NCBI RefSeq assembly: GCF_039832105.1
Contig: NZ_JBDOHS010000018.1
Location: forward strand, 1 to 53,529
Length of the DNA stretch: 53,529 bases
Direction of reading: 5' to 3'
From: Dorea_A sp016295505
Lineage (GTDB): Bacteria > Bacillota > Clostridia > Lachnospirales > Lachnospiraceae
Both the position numbers and the translations under genes were made by a program. The notes below the pieces were generated by a model that had not been told where the DNA came from, ran no database searches, and worked only from the letters and a program-made list of their open reading frames with translations. Positions 26,225 through 34,149 of the stretch are shown here, one piece after another; within the stretch, counting starts at the first letter, position 1, and each line of letters begins with the position of its first letter.

Positions 26225-27799
26225 CTACTGCTTTTTCCGCTTTCCGCAAACAGCCACTGAGATTACTCCGACTCCTGCAAGACCGATCATCAGGAAGATA
26301 ACCACTCCCATTCCACCGGTTGAAGGCAGGCTGAATCCTTTATGGTTTTCTACTGCAACTGTAACAATTCCTGCATCTTCATCCAGCTTACTTACATAAT
26401 CCCCTGTTTTAGTTGTTATATTTTTTCCGTCTATCTTAACGCTTAATGCTCCATTTGCTTTTCCGCCCGTCTCATCTGCGATCAGTTCCACTTTGATCGG
26501 ATTGGCAAGTAGTGTATATCCTTCCGGAGAAAATATCTCAGTCAGATAATATGTACCTGCATCAAGTGTGCCAAATGAAATATTTCCTTCCTCATCCGAT
26601 GTTCCACTTTCCACAAGGGACAATCCTTCCGGATCATTTGTCAGCTGAAAGACTGCACCGGAAAGAGCTTTTGTTTCCTCATCATTTGTAAACTTAACAA
26701 CATGAATCCCAAAGGAGTATACCGTAACATCTGCTCCTTTCGCTGTTGTTGATTCTCCCGATCTGTGATTGTAGTCCAGAAAAACACTGTTCTTATTACC
26801 TGTTTTACCCATGACTGCTTCTGCTGTTACTTTGGCATCATAATTTACCGTAACTGCTTCTGTACGATGTGCTCTGATAAACTCCTTGGAAAAGGAAATG
26901 CTAAGATCCGCTTCCTCTCCTGTTTTTGGGGAAGCCGTAACAGAGTAAGTACCGGAACTTTCCTGTATCTGTACTCCTCCCACCTCTACCGTAACCGGAT
27001 GTTCTTTTGACTTCTGAATGTCCAGACCAGCACTCATAATATCACGGATAGTAAATGTTACTTCATTGTTGAAGTATTCATCCGGATAGTCCGGAACCGC
27101 TGTTCTCACTACATACTGTACATAATCTCCAAATCCTGCTGTTCCATCTTCTTCTTCAGCAAGGCTCTTTTCAATTCCGACCTGTGCGTTTTTAGGTTCT
27201 GCCTCTACATCATAAACCCATTCACGTCCCGGCATGTCTGTTTGCACATAATTATTCGTCGATGGAATTGCGATCAGGAACGGACTTCCCGCAACATACC
27301 CTTCCGGTGCCGAAGTCTCCATAACCAGATAATATCCCAGCGGAAGATCTGAGAACAGACAGCTTCCATCTTCTCCTGTTACACCACTTGCTTCCGGCTG
27401 TATATCTGCACTGATTGCAGCTGCTTTTAATTCCAGGGCAAGACTTTCGATCTCTACAGAAGAATAATTACCGAGATCATCTGCTGTCACTCCGCTTAAA
27501 ACATCTGCAAATGCAGCTGCTTTTTCATAGGCAGCATAATCTCCCGGCTGTTCTGCCGGTGTCAGTTCCATCACTCTGTATACGGAAAATCCCGCTCCGG
27601 CGAGAGGAATGTCTGCAGAAGGCCCATGCTTTTTTATTGTCAAAGTTCCTGTTGTTCTCCCCGTGATCAGCATGTCATCCTGTCTTTCAATTGCTGCTTT
27701 TGCTGTCATATGAGGCATCCACAGTATACTTCCCAGGCAAATCGCTCCTGACAGTGCAAATGCTGTTAATCTTGTTGCTTTTTTGATTGTTTTTTTCAT
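26225..27799 (-). CDS. LPXTG-anchored major pilin subunit (SpaA/SpaH-like, Cna-B domains)
   Basis: 524 residues. A signal peptide covers about 1-36. The pilin motif is WVYDVEAEPKN, with W194 and K203 as the probable linking lysine. An E-box-like ETSAPEGY (about 161-168) and a second one, TEIFSPEGY, mark Cna-B domains that form isopeptide bonds. LPSTG is at 491-495, followed by a membrane segment and GKRKKQ. Sortase C should join the K203 of one subunit to the LPST of the next. It lies 71 nt past the sortase/pilin fusion ORF, with a hairpin in the gap. Confidence 0.93.
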   Translation of the reverse strand: MKKTIKKATRLTAFALSGAICLGSILWMPHMTAKAAIERQDDMLITGRTTGTLTIKKHGPSADIPLAGAGFSVYRVMELTPAEQPGDYAAYEKAAAFADVLSGVTADDLGNYSSVEIESLALELKAAAISADIQPEASGVTGEDGSCLFSDLPLGYYLVMETSAPEGYVAGSPFLIAIPSTNNYVQTDMPGREWVYDVEAEPKNAQVGIEKSLAEEEDGTAGFGDYVQYVVRTAVPDYPDEYFNNEVTFTIRDIMSAGLDIQKSKEHPVTVEVGGVQIQESSGTYSVTASPKTGEEADLSISFSKEFIRAHRTEAVTVNYDAKVTAEAVMGKTGNKNSVFLDYNHRSGESTTAKGADVTVYSFGIHVVKFTNDEETKALSGAVFQLTNDPEGLSLVESGTSDEEGNISFGTLDAGTYYLTEIFSPEGYTLLANPIKVELIADETGGKANGALSVKIDGKNITTKTGDYVSKLDEDAGIVTVAVENHKGFSLPSTGGMGVVIFLMIGLAGVGVISVAVCGKRKKQ

Positions 27800-27835
27800 A
27801 AAAACCTTCCTTTCTTAATGTAAATATTTATTTAT

Positions 27836-27860
27836 GAAATCTCTTCTATGAGATATTTCA
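27836..27860 (-). promoter_or_regulatory. Intercistronic hairpin between sortase-pilin ORF and major pilin
   Basis: GAAATCTC (27836-27843) pairs with GAGATATTTC (27850-27859) apart from a 2-nt bulge, loop TTCTAT. It lies just past the stop of the upstream ORF and about 36 nt before the pilin start. It could be a partial terminator or an mRNA-stabilising structure that sets the pilin-to-sortase ratio. Confidence 0.4.
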
Positions 27861-27869
27861 TCTTCCGGT

Positions 27870-28505
27870 CTATGTTTCTTCTGTCTCTGAGCTGCGTCTG
27901 TGCCTTACTACAGCTGCCGTAAGCAGGGCAAAAGTACTGATTCCCAGATACATTTCTGTCTCTGATGCATCTGCGGTCTTTACATCCTGCTTTTTTTCAT
28001 TCGGTACTGCTTTTGGTTCAGCAATCACTTCATACAGAGGACCTTCTATTCCTTCGTCAGTTTCTTCAAAATAAGGGATCGTAACCAGGAATGGATCTAC
28101 GATTCCATACGAATTCTCGTTCGGAACCATCACCAGATAGATTCCTTCCTCCAGATCTTCAAACACTGCTACACCTTGTGAATCTGTTGTCGTTTCACAA
28201 TTCTGTAAACGTTCTGTCTGACTTATGGCTTTTTTTGCCGCATCTGCAACCTCTTCTCTGTCCCCGGGATCATTTACTGTCAGCGATTCGGGTTCAAAAA
28301 CAGGAAGTCCATCTGCTCCGGTTCTTCCTATCCGATAAAGCAGTACCTTCAGATCTGCTCTACAGGAATCTTCATACTCTAAATCCCGAAATTCAATCCG
28401 GACACTTCCCTTCGAGGCTTCCGCCGTTATGCAGGAAATCCCCACACATCCAACACAAGCCAGAACAGTCAGAACCGGCTTTTTCCATCTCTTCTTTTTC
28501 TTCAT
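27870..28505 (-). CDS. Internal start: minor pilin-like protein, 211 residues
   Basis: This is the same frame as the fusion but starts at ATG 28505 with a strong AAGGAGG site 6 nt away. The product has a signal peptide (residues 1 to about 30), then a pilin-like body (SVRIEFRDLEYEDSCRADLKVLLYRIG, broken over about 33-60). Next come FEDLEEGIYLVMVPN and LYEVIAEPK, which mirror the major pilin's YLVMETSAPEG and VEAEPK. The tail DVKTADASETEMYLGISTFALL plus RHRR looks like a sorting signal, but no clear LPXTG is present. It is probably a minor or anchor pilin. Confidence 0.6.
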   Translation of the reverse strand: MKKKKRWKKPVLTVLACVGCVGISCITAEASKGSVRIEFRDLEYEDSCRADLKVLLYRIGRTGADGLPVFEPESLTVNDPGDREEVADAAKKAISQTERLQNCETTTDSQGVAVFEDLEEGIYLVMVPNENSYGIVDPFLVTIPYFEETDEGIEGPLYEVIAEPKAVPNEKKQDVKTADASETEMYLGISTFALLTAAVVRHRRSSETEET

Positions 28506-29351
28506 ACATTTCCTCCTTCTTTTTCTTCCCGGCTTTTTATTCAGCCAATACAGCAGGATCAACATCCAGACCAGTATCAGTACCGTCAGTACGATCCATA
28601 CCTGTTTTTTCAACTGTTCGACAATATCTTTCAGGTTCCATTTTTCTTTCTCCTGAGGTATCGCTGTTCTCCTTCCGTGAACATATAATCTATGCGTATT
28701 AATTCCATAAGGTGTGCAGGTGATCAGCGTTGTGATATCTTCTCCTGACCGAATGTCCAATCCATCTGTATCCTCCGGCAGTACAACTTCTGTCTGATAT
28801 ACTTCATAAGCCAGAGTTTCTCCCAGCACATGCAGGTAAAAAATGTCTCCTGTCTCCATTCTGTCAAGCTTCGAAAACATTTCTTTCAGCGGAAGTCCTC
28901 TGTGTGCCAGAATGCAGGTATGTGTACTCTTTCCTCCTGCAGGAACTGATGATCCTTCCAGATGTCCGGCCCCCTTCTGAAGCACCGCTTCCTCTGTTCC
29001 GTGATATACCGGAAGGCGGATCTGAAGCTTCGGTATTTCAAGAACTGCCATCTCAGACTCTTTTCCTATATTCAAAATTGCCTGGTACATATCTGATATT
29101 TGTTGGGATTTCCAGAAAGCATCTTCAAATCCGGAACTTTCTTCATACAGCCATTCGTTATATTTTTCTGCCTTTTGAAGTTCTTCTGCCCTCCTGTCAT
29201 CCTGCAGTCTGTCGGCTGCAGTTTCATAAGCGGCAATAACCGTTCCCTGAATCTGCTCATTATAAAGACGTGAAATAAATGGATAATCCATAATTCCGAT
29301 ACAGATAAAAAAACATACAACAACGAACACCGACATTCGTTTACTATCCAT
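27870..29351 (-). CDS. Class C sortase fused in frame to a secreted pilin-like protein
   Basis: 493 residues. Residues 1-282 are a complete class C sortase: N-terminal anchor (about 7-26), catalytic His150 (LAHRG), Cys212 (TLITCTPYG), Arg221, C-terminal membrane segment (about 251-270) and a basic tail RKRRRK. Without a stop codon the frame goes on into a second protein: a signal peptide starting at Met283 and a Cna-B-like body ending in a membrane segment. Met283 has its own AAGGAGGAAATGT site, so it may also be made alone. In the +1 frame the sortase would end at a TGA overlapping that ATG, so a single extra base may have caused the fusion. The next gene is the major pilin. Confidence 0.85.
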   Translation of the reverse strand: MDSKRMSVFVVVCFFICIGIMDYPFISRLYNEQIQGTVIAAYETAADRLQDDRRAEELQKAEKYNEWLYEESSGFEDAFWKSQQISDMYQAILNIGKESEMAVLEIPKLQIRLPVYHGTEEAVLQKGAGHLEGSSVPAGGKSTHTCILAHRGLPLKEMFSKLDRMETGDIFYLHVLGETLAYEVYQTEVVLPEDTDGLDIRSGEDITTLITCTPYGINTHRLYVHGRRTAIPQEKEKWNLKDIVEQLKKQVWIVLTVLILVWMLILLYWLNKKPGRKRRRKCMKKKKRWKKPVLTVLACVGCVGISCITAEASKGSVRIEFRDLEYEDSCRADLKVLLYRIGRTGADGLPVFEPESLTVNDPGDREEVADAAKKAISQTERLQNCETTTDSQGVAVFEDLEEGIYLVMVPNENSYGIVDPFLVTIPYFEETDEGIEGPLYEVIAEPKAVPNEKKQDVKTADASETEMYLGISTFALLTAAVVRHRRSSETEET

Positions 29352-29414
29352 GCTTTTTCCTCAATATTTTTTTCATAATCTGGTAATTTCTGCAGAAACT
29401 GCAAAAAGATAATT

Positions 29415-29475
29415 GATATTACAGAATGTAATATCGAGTTGTTGCTATCATAGCATATTCTGTTCAGGAAATCAA
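29415..29475 (-). promoter_or_regulatory. Pilus locus promoter with 21-bp dyad over the start
   Basis: Minus strand: TTGATT (29475-29470), 17 bp, TATGAT (29452-29447) with an extended TGC. Right after the start site is a perfect dyad GATATTAC (29415-29422), AGAAT, GTAATATC (29428-29435). It may be a repressor site or a leader hairpin, 64 nt before the sortase ATG. Confidence 0.6.
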
Positions 29476-29485
29476 TCCTGTTTTT

Positions 29486-29525
29486 AAAGGGACTGTGCAA
29501 AAATATTTTTTACAACAGTCCCTTT
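29486..29525 (-). terminator. Terminator of the aryl-acid operon (GGACTGT palindrome family)
   Basis: Perfect 11-bp arms AAAGGGACTGT (29486-29496) and ACAGTCCCTTT (29515-29525) 25 nt past the ACT-protein stop, followed by a T-rich tract on the minus strand. Fourth member of the shared-core family. It isolates the pilus promoter just downstream. Confidence 0.85.
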
Positions 29526-29549
29526 CTATGGCTTATGATTTATTGCCTG

Positions 29550-29993
29550 TTATTGATTTGCTCTGTAAGCTTCGTCTGCAGTATATACATCAAAGCCGCT
29601 TCCTTTCAGAATGTCGATCACTCTCGCCGGATCATCACTCTTAAGAACTGCTGCCGCATCACTTCCGTTAGCAAATGCATACATATATTCTATGTTCACT
29701 TCACCTTCCACAATCTGATGCATTGCCTTACTGAGCGATCCTGTCGCATGAGGAACACGCAGTGCCACTACATCGGTAAGCATTGCCGTAATTCCATCTT
29801 CTTTTAATGCTGCACGTCCTTTATGAGGATCGGACACGATCATACGAAGCATTCCATAATCGGAAGTGTCTGCAAGGCTCAGTGCAACGATATTCACATC
29901 ATTTCTTGCCAGAACTTCCAGCACTTCCTCCAGACGTCCTTCTCTGTTTTCCAGGAAAACTGATAACTGTTGAACTGTATTACTCATACCCAT
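29550..29993 (-). CDS. Tandem ACT-domain protein (second copy in the aryl-acid operon)
   Basis: 147 residues with two ACT modules: about 7-75 (QQLSVFLENREGRLEEVLEVLARNDVNIVALSLADT) and about 78-145 (ATGSLSKAMHQIVEGEVNIEYMYAF). No catalytic domain is fused to it. Stand-alone ACT proteins of this type often sit beside paaK-type ligases and are thought to sense amino acids. It is the last gene of the operon, 15 nt after the second ligase, and resembles the other ACT protein at 31398-31817. The start is the ATG at 29993 after GAGGGAGGAAATAGT. Confidence 0.9.
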   Translation of the reverse strand: MGMSNTVQQLSVFLENREGRLEEVLEVLARNDVNIVALSLADTSDYGMLRMIVSDPHKGRAALKEDGITAMLTDVVALRVPHATGSLSKAMHQIVEGEVNIEYMYAFANGSDAAAVLKSDDPARVIDILKGSGFDVYTADEAYRANQ

Positions 29994-30008
29994 ACTATTT
30001 CCTCCCTC

Positions 30009-31340
30009 TTACAAACCACGATTATCAATTACACGTTTTGCTTTTCCTTCGCTTCTCTGAATCGTCTTTGGCTCTACCAGTTTTACTCTCACTGATACAC
30101 CCAGTGCCTGTTTCAGAACAGCTGCAACTCTGTTTTTCAATTCATCCAGTTTACGGATCTCATCAGAGAAATATTTTTCATCTACTTCTACCATAACAGT
30201 AAGAACATCCAGATTATTCTCTCTGTCCACGATCATCATATAGTGTGGTGCGACACCGCCACCCATAGATAACAATGCTGTCTCAACCTGTGTCGGGAAT
30301 ACATTCACACCACGGATAACCTTCATATCATCTGTACGGCCTTTGAATTTCTGAATTCTCGGAAGTGTTCTTCCACATTCACATGGAGAATGATCGATGC
30401 TGGTCAGATCCTTTGTTCTGTATCTGAGTAACGGCATACCTTCTTTGGCAAGAGTAGTAAATACCAGTTCTCCGGTCTCTCCGTCTGCACATGCACTCTG
30501 ATCAGCAGGATTCAGCACTTCCGGATAGAAGTAATCTTCATATACATGAAGTCCTTTATGATGGATACATTCTAACGCAACACCCGGTCCTGTAATCTCA
30601 CACAATCCATAGATATCAAAGCAGTTTACATTCAGGAGTTCCTCAATCTTCAGACGCATCTCTTCCGTCCATGGCTCTGCTCCATTGATACCTGCTTTTA
30701 ACTGAAGGCGATCCACAATTCCTGCTTCATTTGCTGCTTCTGCGAGATACAATGCATAAGAAGGCGTACACGCAAATGCGGTTGCCCCAAAGTCTTCCAT
30801 ACACATCAGCTGTCTCTTGGTATTGCCTGCAGACATAGGAATTGCCATAGCTCCAAGTGCTCTTGCTCCCAGATCCAGTCCCATACCACCTGTAAAGAGA
30901 CCATATCCATAACAGACATGGATTCTGTCAGCCGAAGTAAGACCTGCCATCGTAAGACCTCTTGCCACACATTCTCCCCACACATCAACGTCTTTCTGTG
31001 TATAGGATGCAAGCGTCAGTTTACCGGTCGTTCCTGATGTACCCTGTACTCTGGCGATCTTTTCCTGCGGAACTGCCAGAAGACCAAATGGATAATTCTC
31101 TCTTAAGTCTTCCTTGGTTGTAAACGGAAGCTTATTGATATCCTCAATTCCCTTGATATCTCCGGGCTCAATTCCCATCGCATCCATCTTGTTCCGATAA
31201 AATGCAACATTGTCATATACATTCTTGACCTGTTTCACAAGTCTTTCGCTTTGAAGTGCGCGCATCTCATCTCTGCTCATACACTCGATTTTGGGGTCTC
31301 TGATTCTTTCTTTCCAGTTTTCCAGTGTTACTCTTGCCAT
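30009..31340 (-). CDS. Phenylacetate-CoA ligase family protein (second paralog)
   Basis: 443 residues of the adenylate-forming PaaK family, which make aryl-acetyl-CoA from aryl acid, ATP and CoA. The phosphate-binding loop VQGTSGTTGKLTLASYT is near residues 98-114. FDIYGLCEITGPGVALE follows at about 238-254 and the acceptor motif ..LRYRTKDLT at about 304. GRTDDMKVIRGVNVFPTQVE near 335 is the hinge region. It is paralogous to the ligase at 34150-35460. Close coupling to iorAB suggests aryl acids such as phenylacetate or indoleacetate. The reaction can run either way in this setting. Confidence 0.93.
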   Translation of the reverse strand: MARVTLENWKERIRDPKIECMSRDEMRALQSERLVKQVKNVYDNVAFYRNKMDAMGIEPGDIKGIEDINKLPFTTKEDLRENYPFGLLAVPQEKIARVQGTSGTTGKLTLASYTQKDVDVWGECVARGLTMAGLTSADRIHVCYGYGLFTGGMGLDLGARALGAMAIPMSAGNTKRQLMCMEDFGATAFACTPSYALYLAEAANEAGIVDRLQLKAGINGAEPWTEEMRLKIEELLNVNCFDIYGLCEITGPGVALECIHHKGLHVYEDYFYPEVLNPADQSACADGETGELVFTTLAKEGMPLLRYRTKDLTSIDHSPCECGRTLPRIQKFKGRTDDMKVIRGVNVFPTQVETALLSMGGGVAPHYMMIVDRENNLDVLTVMVEVDEKYFSDEIRKLDELKNRVAAVLKQALGVSVRVKLVEPKTIQRSEGKAKRVIDNRGL

Positions 31341-31397
31341 TTTTTTACTCCTATCCTTCGTTTTATTCTTTCCCCGACCTCCTGCGGAGAACGATCT

Positions 31398-31817
31398 TTA
31401 CAGATCCTTTTCCTCAACAATCTTGACATTCGCTTCGCTCAGGATTGTTGTAGCTTTCTCATAATCATCGGTACAAAATACCATAACCGGTGCCTTTTCT
31501 TCACGGATGACAAATGAATAGATATAATTGACATTAATCTTTCCGTCTGCCAGAATTGCCAGCATCTGATTCAGATTGCCTTTTTTATCTTCCAGTTCTA
31601 CTCCCATTACTTCATGAATTCTTACAACAAATCCACGTTCCGTCAGATAGTTTTTAGCCTCATCCGGTTTATCGACTACCAGACGAAGAATTCCAAATTC
31701 CGGAGTATCAAAAGTTGCAACTGCACGAATGTTCACATGTGCTTCCGTAAGCCTGGAAGTAACATCCATAAGACTGCCCGGTTTGTTTTCCACAAATACT
31801 GATAATTGCCTGATCAC
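31398..31817 (-). CDS. Tandem ACT-domain protein (first copy in the aryl-acid operon)
   Basis: 139 residues, two ACT modules: IRQLSVFVENKPGSLMDVTSRLTEAHVNIRAVATFDT and, further on, KKGNLNQMLAILADGKINVNYIYSF. The start is GTG at 31817 after AAGGAGGAAGAAAAA; no nearby ATG fits. It lies 14 nt past iorB and 57 nt before the second ligase. A regulatory amino-acid-sensing role for the adjacent ligase or IOR is an inference from other operons. Confidence 0.9.
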   Translation of the reverse strand: MIRQLSVFVENKPGSLMDVTSRLTEAHVNIRAVATFDTPEFGILRLVVDKPDEAKNYLTERGFVVRIHEVMGVELEDKKGNLNQMLAILADGKINVNYIYSFVIREEKAPVMVFCTDDYEKATTILSEANVKIVEEKDL

Positions 31818-31830
31818 TTTTTCTTCCTCC

Positions 31831-32400
31831 TTATAATTGATATCCTACGTCAAACGCCTTTTTGTTGATCTCGATCGTCTTCGGCGGTACCGTTCTTTCA
31901 ATCACGTCATACCATTGTTCCTTTGAAAAATCCATATGCTGTGCCGCGATTCCAAGCACGATCAGATTGAACACTCTTGGATTGCCAAGCTTTTTGGATT
32001 CTTCCGTTGCATTTACAGTATATACTTTATGATCCTTTTCCAGAGTCTCTATAATATTTTCCGGATATTCTGCAGCACCGATCACAACCGGCATCGGATC
32101 GATTCTCCAGTCATTGATGATCAGTACTCCGTCTTTTTTCAGAAAATGAGCATATCGAAGTGCTTCCAGTCTCTCAAAAGCAATAATCACATCTGCCTGT
32201 CCTTCTTCTACAATCGGCTCTGCCACATTTTCTCCATAACGGACGAATGTTACAACACTTCCTCCCCGCTGTGCCATACCATGTACTTCGGAAAGCTTAA
32301 CATCATAACCGCCGGCAATGGCAAGCCCACCCAGGATTCTGCTGGTAAGCAGCGTTCCCTGACCGCCGACTCCAACAATCATTATATTCTTTGTTGCCAT
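31831..32400 (-). CDS. iorB: Indolepyruvate ferredoxin oxidoreductase, beta subunit
   Basis: 189 residues, the gamma-type domain of 2-oxoacid:ferredoxin oxidoreductases (GVGGQGTLLTSRILGGLAIAGGYDVKLSEVHGMAQRGGSV over about 10-49, with the GxGGQG loop and the RGGSV site). With IorA it oxidises aryl pyruvates (indolepyruvate, phenylpyruvate) to aryl-acetyl-CoA, reducing ferredoxin; the reverse carboxylation is possible in anaerobes. Its ATG overlaps the IorA stop by one base (TAATG). Confidence 0.95.
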   Translation of the reverse strand: MATKNIMIVGVGGQGTLLTSRILGGLAIAGGYDVKLSEVHGMAQRGGSVVTFVRYGENVAEPIVEEGQADVIIAFERLEALRYAHFLKKDGVLIINDWRIDPMPVVIGAAEYPENIIETLEKDHKVYTVNATEESKKLGNPRVFNLIVLGIAAQHMDFSKEQWYDVIERTVPPKTIEINKKAFDVGYQL

Positions 32401-34148
32401 TATCTGTCACCTTCCTTTACTAATTCGATCGCATCAAACTTACATAAGTTTGCACACAGTCCACAACCGGTACACATTGTATCATCAATGAAGATCGTTC
32501 CATCCGCTTTCTTTGTCATGGCCGGACAGCCCGGTTTCATACACATACCACATTTTTTACATTTATCCGGATGTGCGGTATACAATGGTTTCTTTGCCTT
32601 ACTTAACAGTACGCAAGGTGTTTTCGTGATGATGACAGACACTTCGTCTCTGGCAACCTCTTCCTTTACGACTTTTTCCAGAGTCTGGATATCAAACGCA
32701 TTCACTTCAATGACATGCTTCACTCCGATTGCACGACAGAGTTTCGGAATATCAATCGCATAAGTCGGATCTCCCTGAAGCGTCTTTCCTGTTGCTGCAT
32801 GATCCTGATGACCGGTCATTCCGGTAGTAGAATTATCCAGGATCAATACTGTACCAGTTGCCTGATTGTACATCATATTCATCAGAGAATTCACTCCGGT
32901 ATGTAAGAATGTAGAATCACCGATCACAGCTACCCAGTTCTTGATATAATCTTTTCCTTTTGCCTTTTCCATTCCATGCAGACTGGAAATACTTGCTCCC
33001 ATGCAGATCGTAGTATCCACAACACTCAGTGGTGCAACCGCCCCCAGTGTATAGCATCCGATGTCTCCTGCCGCATGCAGCTTTAACTTGTTCAGCACAT
33101 AATACACACTTCTGTGCGGACAGCCCGGACAGAGGATCGGCGGTCTTCCCGGTGCCTGCGCAGGCGCGGCAATCTCAAGTTTCTGTCCCAGAATTGCCGT
33201 ACGGATCATATTGGCACTATATTCTCCCTGAACTGTAAATATCTCTTTTCCGACAGCCTTGATTCCCCAGGATTTTACCTGTTCCTCAATCACAGGATCC
33301 AGCTCTTCTACGATATATAACGTTTCAACCTTAGATGCAAAATCTTCAATCAGCTTTCTCGGCAGAGGATTTACCATACCAAGCTTCAATACAGAAGCTT
33401 CCGGCATTGCTTCTTTTACATATTGATACGGGATACCACTGGTGATCACACCAATCTTCGTATCGTTCATCTCCACCCGGTTGACCGGAAGTGTATTTGC
33501 TGCTTCCGCAAGCTCCAGATTGCGTTTTTCGATCTCAACGTGACGAAGCTTTGCGTTTCCCGGCATCATAACTGTCTTGCGAATATCTTTCACATATGGT
33601 TTATCTTCAATCTCTTTTCGTTCATTCAGTTCCACAACTCCCTGTGAATGTGCCAGTCTGGTCGTTGTACGGAATACAAACGGGCGATCGAACTGCTCAC
33701 TTAAGTCAAATGCAAACTTCATGAATTCCTTTGCCTCTGAACTGTCAGACGGTTCCAGTACCGGAAGCTGTGCCGCTCTTGCAACCATTCGGGTATCCTG
33801 CTCATTCTGGGAGCTGTAAAGTCCCGGGTCGTCTGCAACCACGATAACAAGTCCTCCGTTGACTCCCATATAGGAAACCGTGTACGCCGGATCAGCTGCC
33901 ACATTAAATCCCACATGTTTCATACAGGACATGGCACGCACTCCTGCAACAGATGCACCGATCGCCACTTCGGTTGCCACTTTCTCATTCGGAGACCATT
34001 CACAATATAGGTCATCTTTATATTTCACCAGATTTTCACTGATCTCGGTACTCGGTGTTCCCGGATAAGCCGCAGATACTTTCACACCTGCTTCATAAGC
34101 TCCACGGGCAATTGCTTCATTCCCGAGCATAATAACTTTTTCTGACAT
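32400..34148 (-). CDS. iorA: Indolepyruvate ferredoxin oxidoreductase, alpha subunit
   Basis: 582 residues from the ATG at 34148, one base past the stop of the upstream ligase; the upstream reading from 34250 runs into that gene. Domains in order: pyrimidine/core domain (GNEAIARGAYEAGVKVSAAYPGTPSTE), thiamine-diphosphate domain (GDSTFLHTGVNSLMNM) and two 4Fe-4S ferredoxin motifs at the C-terminus (CKKCGMCMKPGCP and CTGCGLCANLC). CPGCPHR is the conserved linker. AGGATGG serves as ribosome site. It pairs with IorB and two CoA ligases. Confidence 0.95.
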   Translation of the reverse strand: MSEKVIMLGNEAIARGAYEAGVKVSAAYPGTPSTEISENLVKYKDDLYCEWSPNEKVATEVAIGASVAGVRAMSCMKHVGFNVAADPAYTVSYMGVNGGLVIVVADDPGLYSSQNEQDTRMVARAAQLPVLEPSDSSEAKEFMKFAFDLSEQFDRPFVFRTTTRLAHSQGVVELNERKEIEDKPYVKDIRKTVMMPGNAKLRHVEIEKRNLELAEAANTLPVNRVEMNDTKIGVITSGIPYQYVKEAMPEASVLKLGMVNPLPRKLIEDFASKVETLYIVEELDPVIEEQVKSWGIKAVGKEIFTVQGEYSANMIRTAILGQKLEIAAPAQAPGRPPILCPGCPHRSVYYVLNKLKLHAAGDIGCYTLGAVAPLSVVDTTICMGASISSLHGMEKAKGKDYIKNWVAVIGDSTFLHTGVNSLMNMMYNQATGTVLILDNSTTGMTGHQDHAATGKTLQGDPTYAIDIPKLCRAIGVKHVIEVNAFDIQTLEKVVKEEVARDEVSVIITKTPCVLLSKAKKPLYTAHPDKCKKCGMCMKPGCPAMTKKADGTIFIDDTMCTGCGLCANLCKFDAIELVKEGDR

Positions 34149-34149
34149 T

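Noticed and set aside
31936..32763. Plus-strand ORF of 275 codons opposite iorA/iorB
   Set aside because: Spans the junction of two overlapping real genes on the other strand; no start signal or domain.
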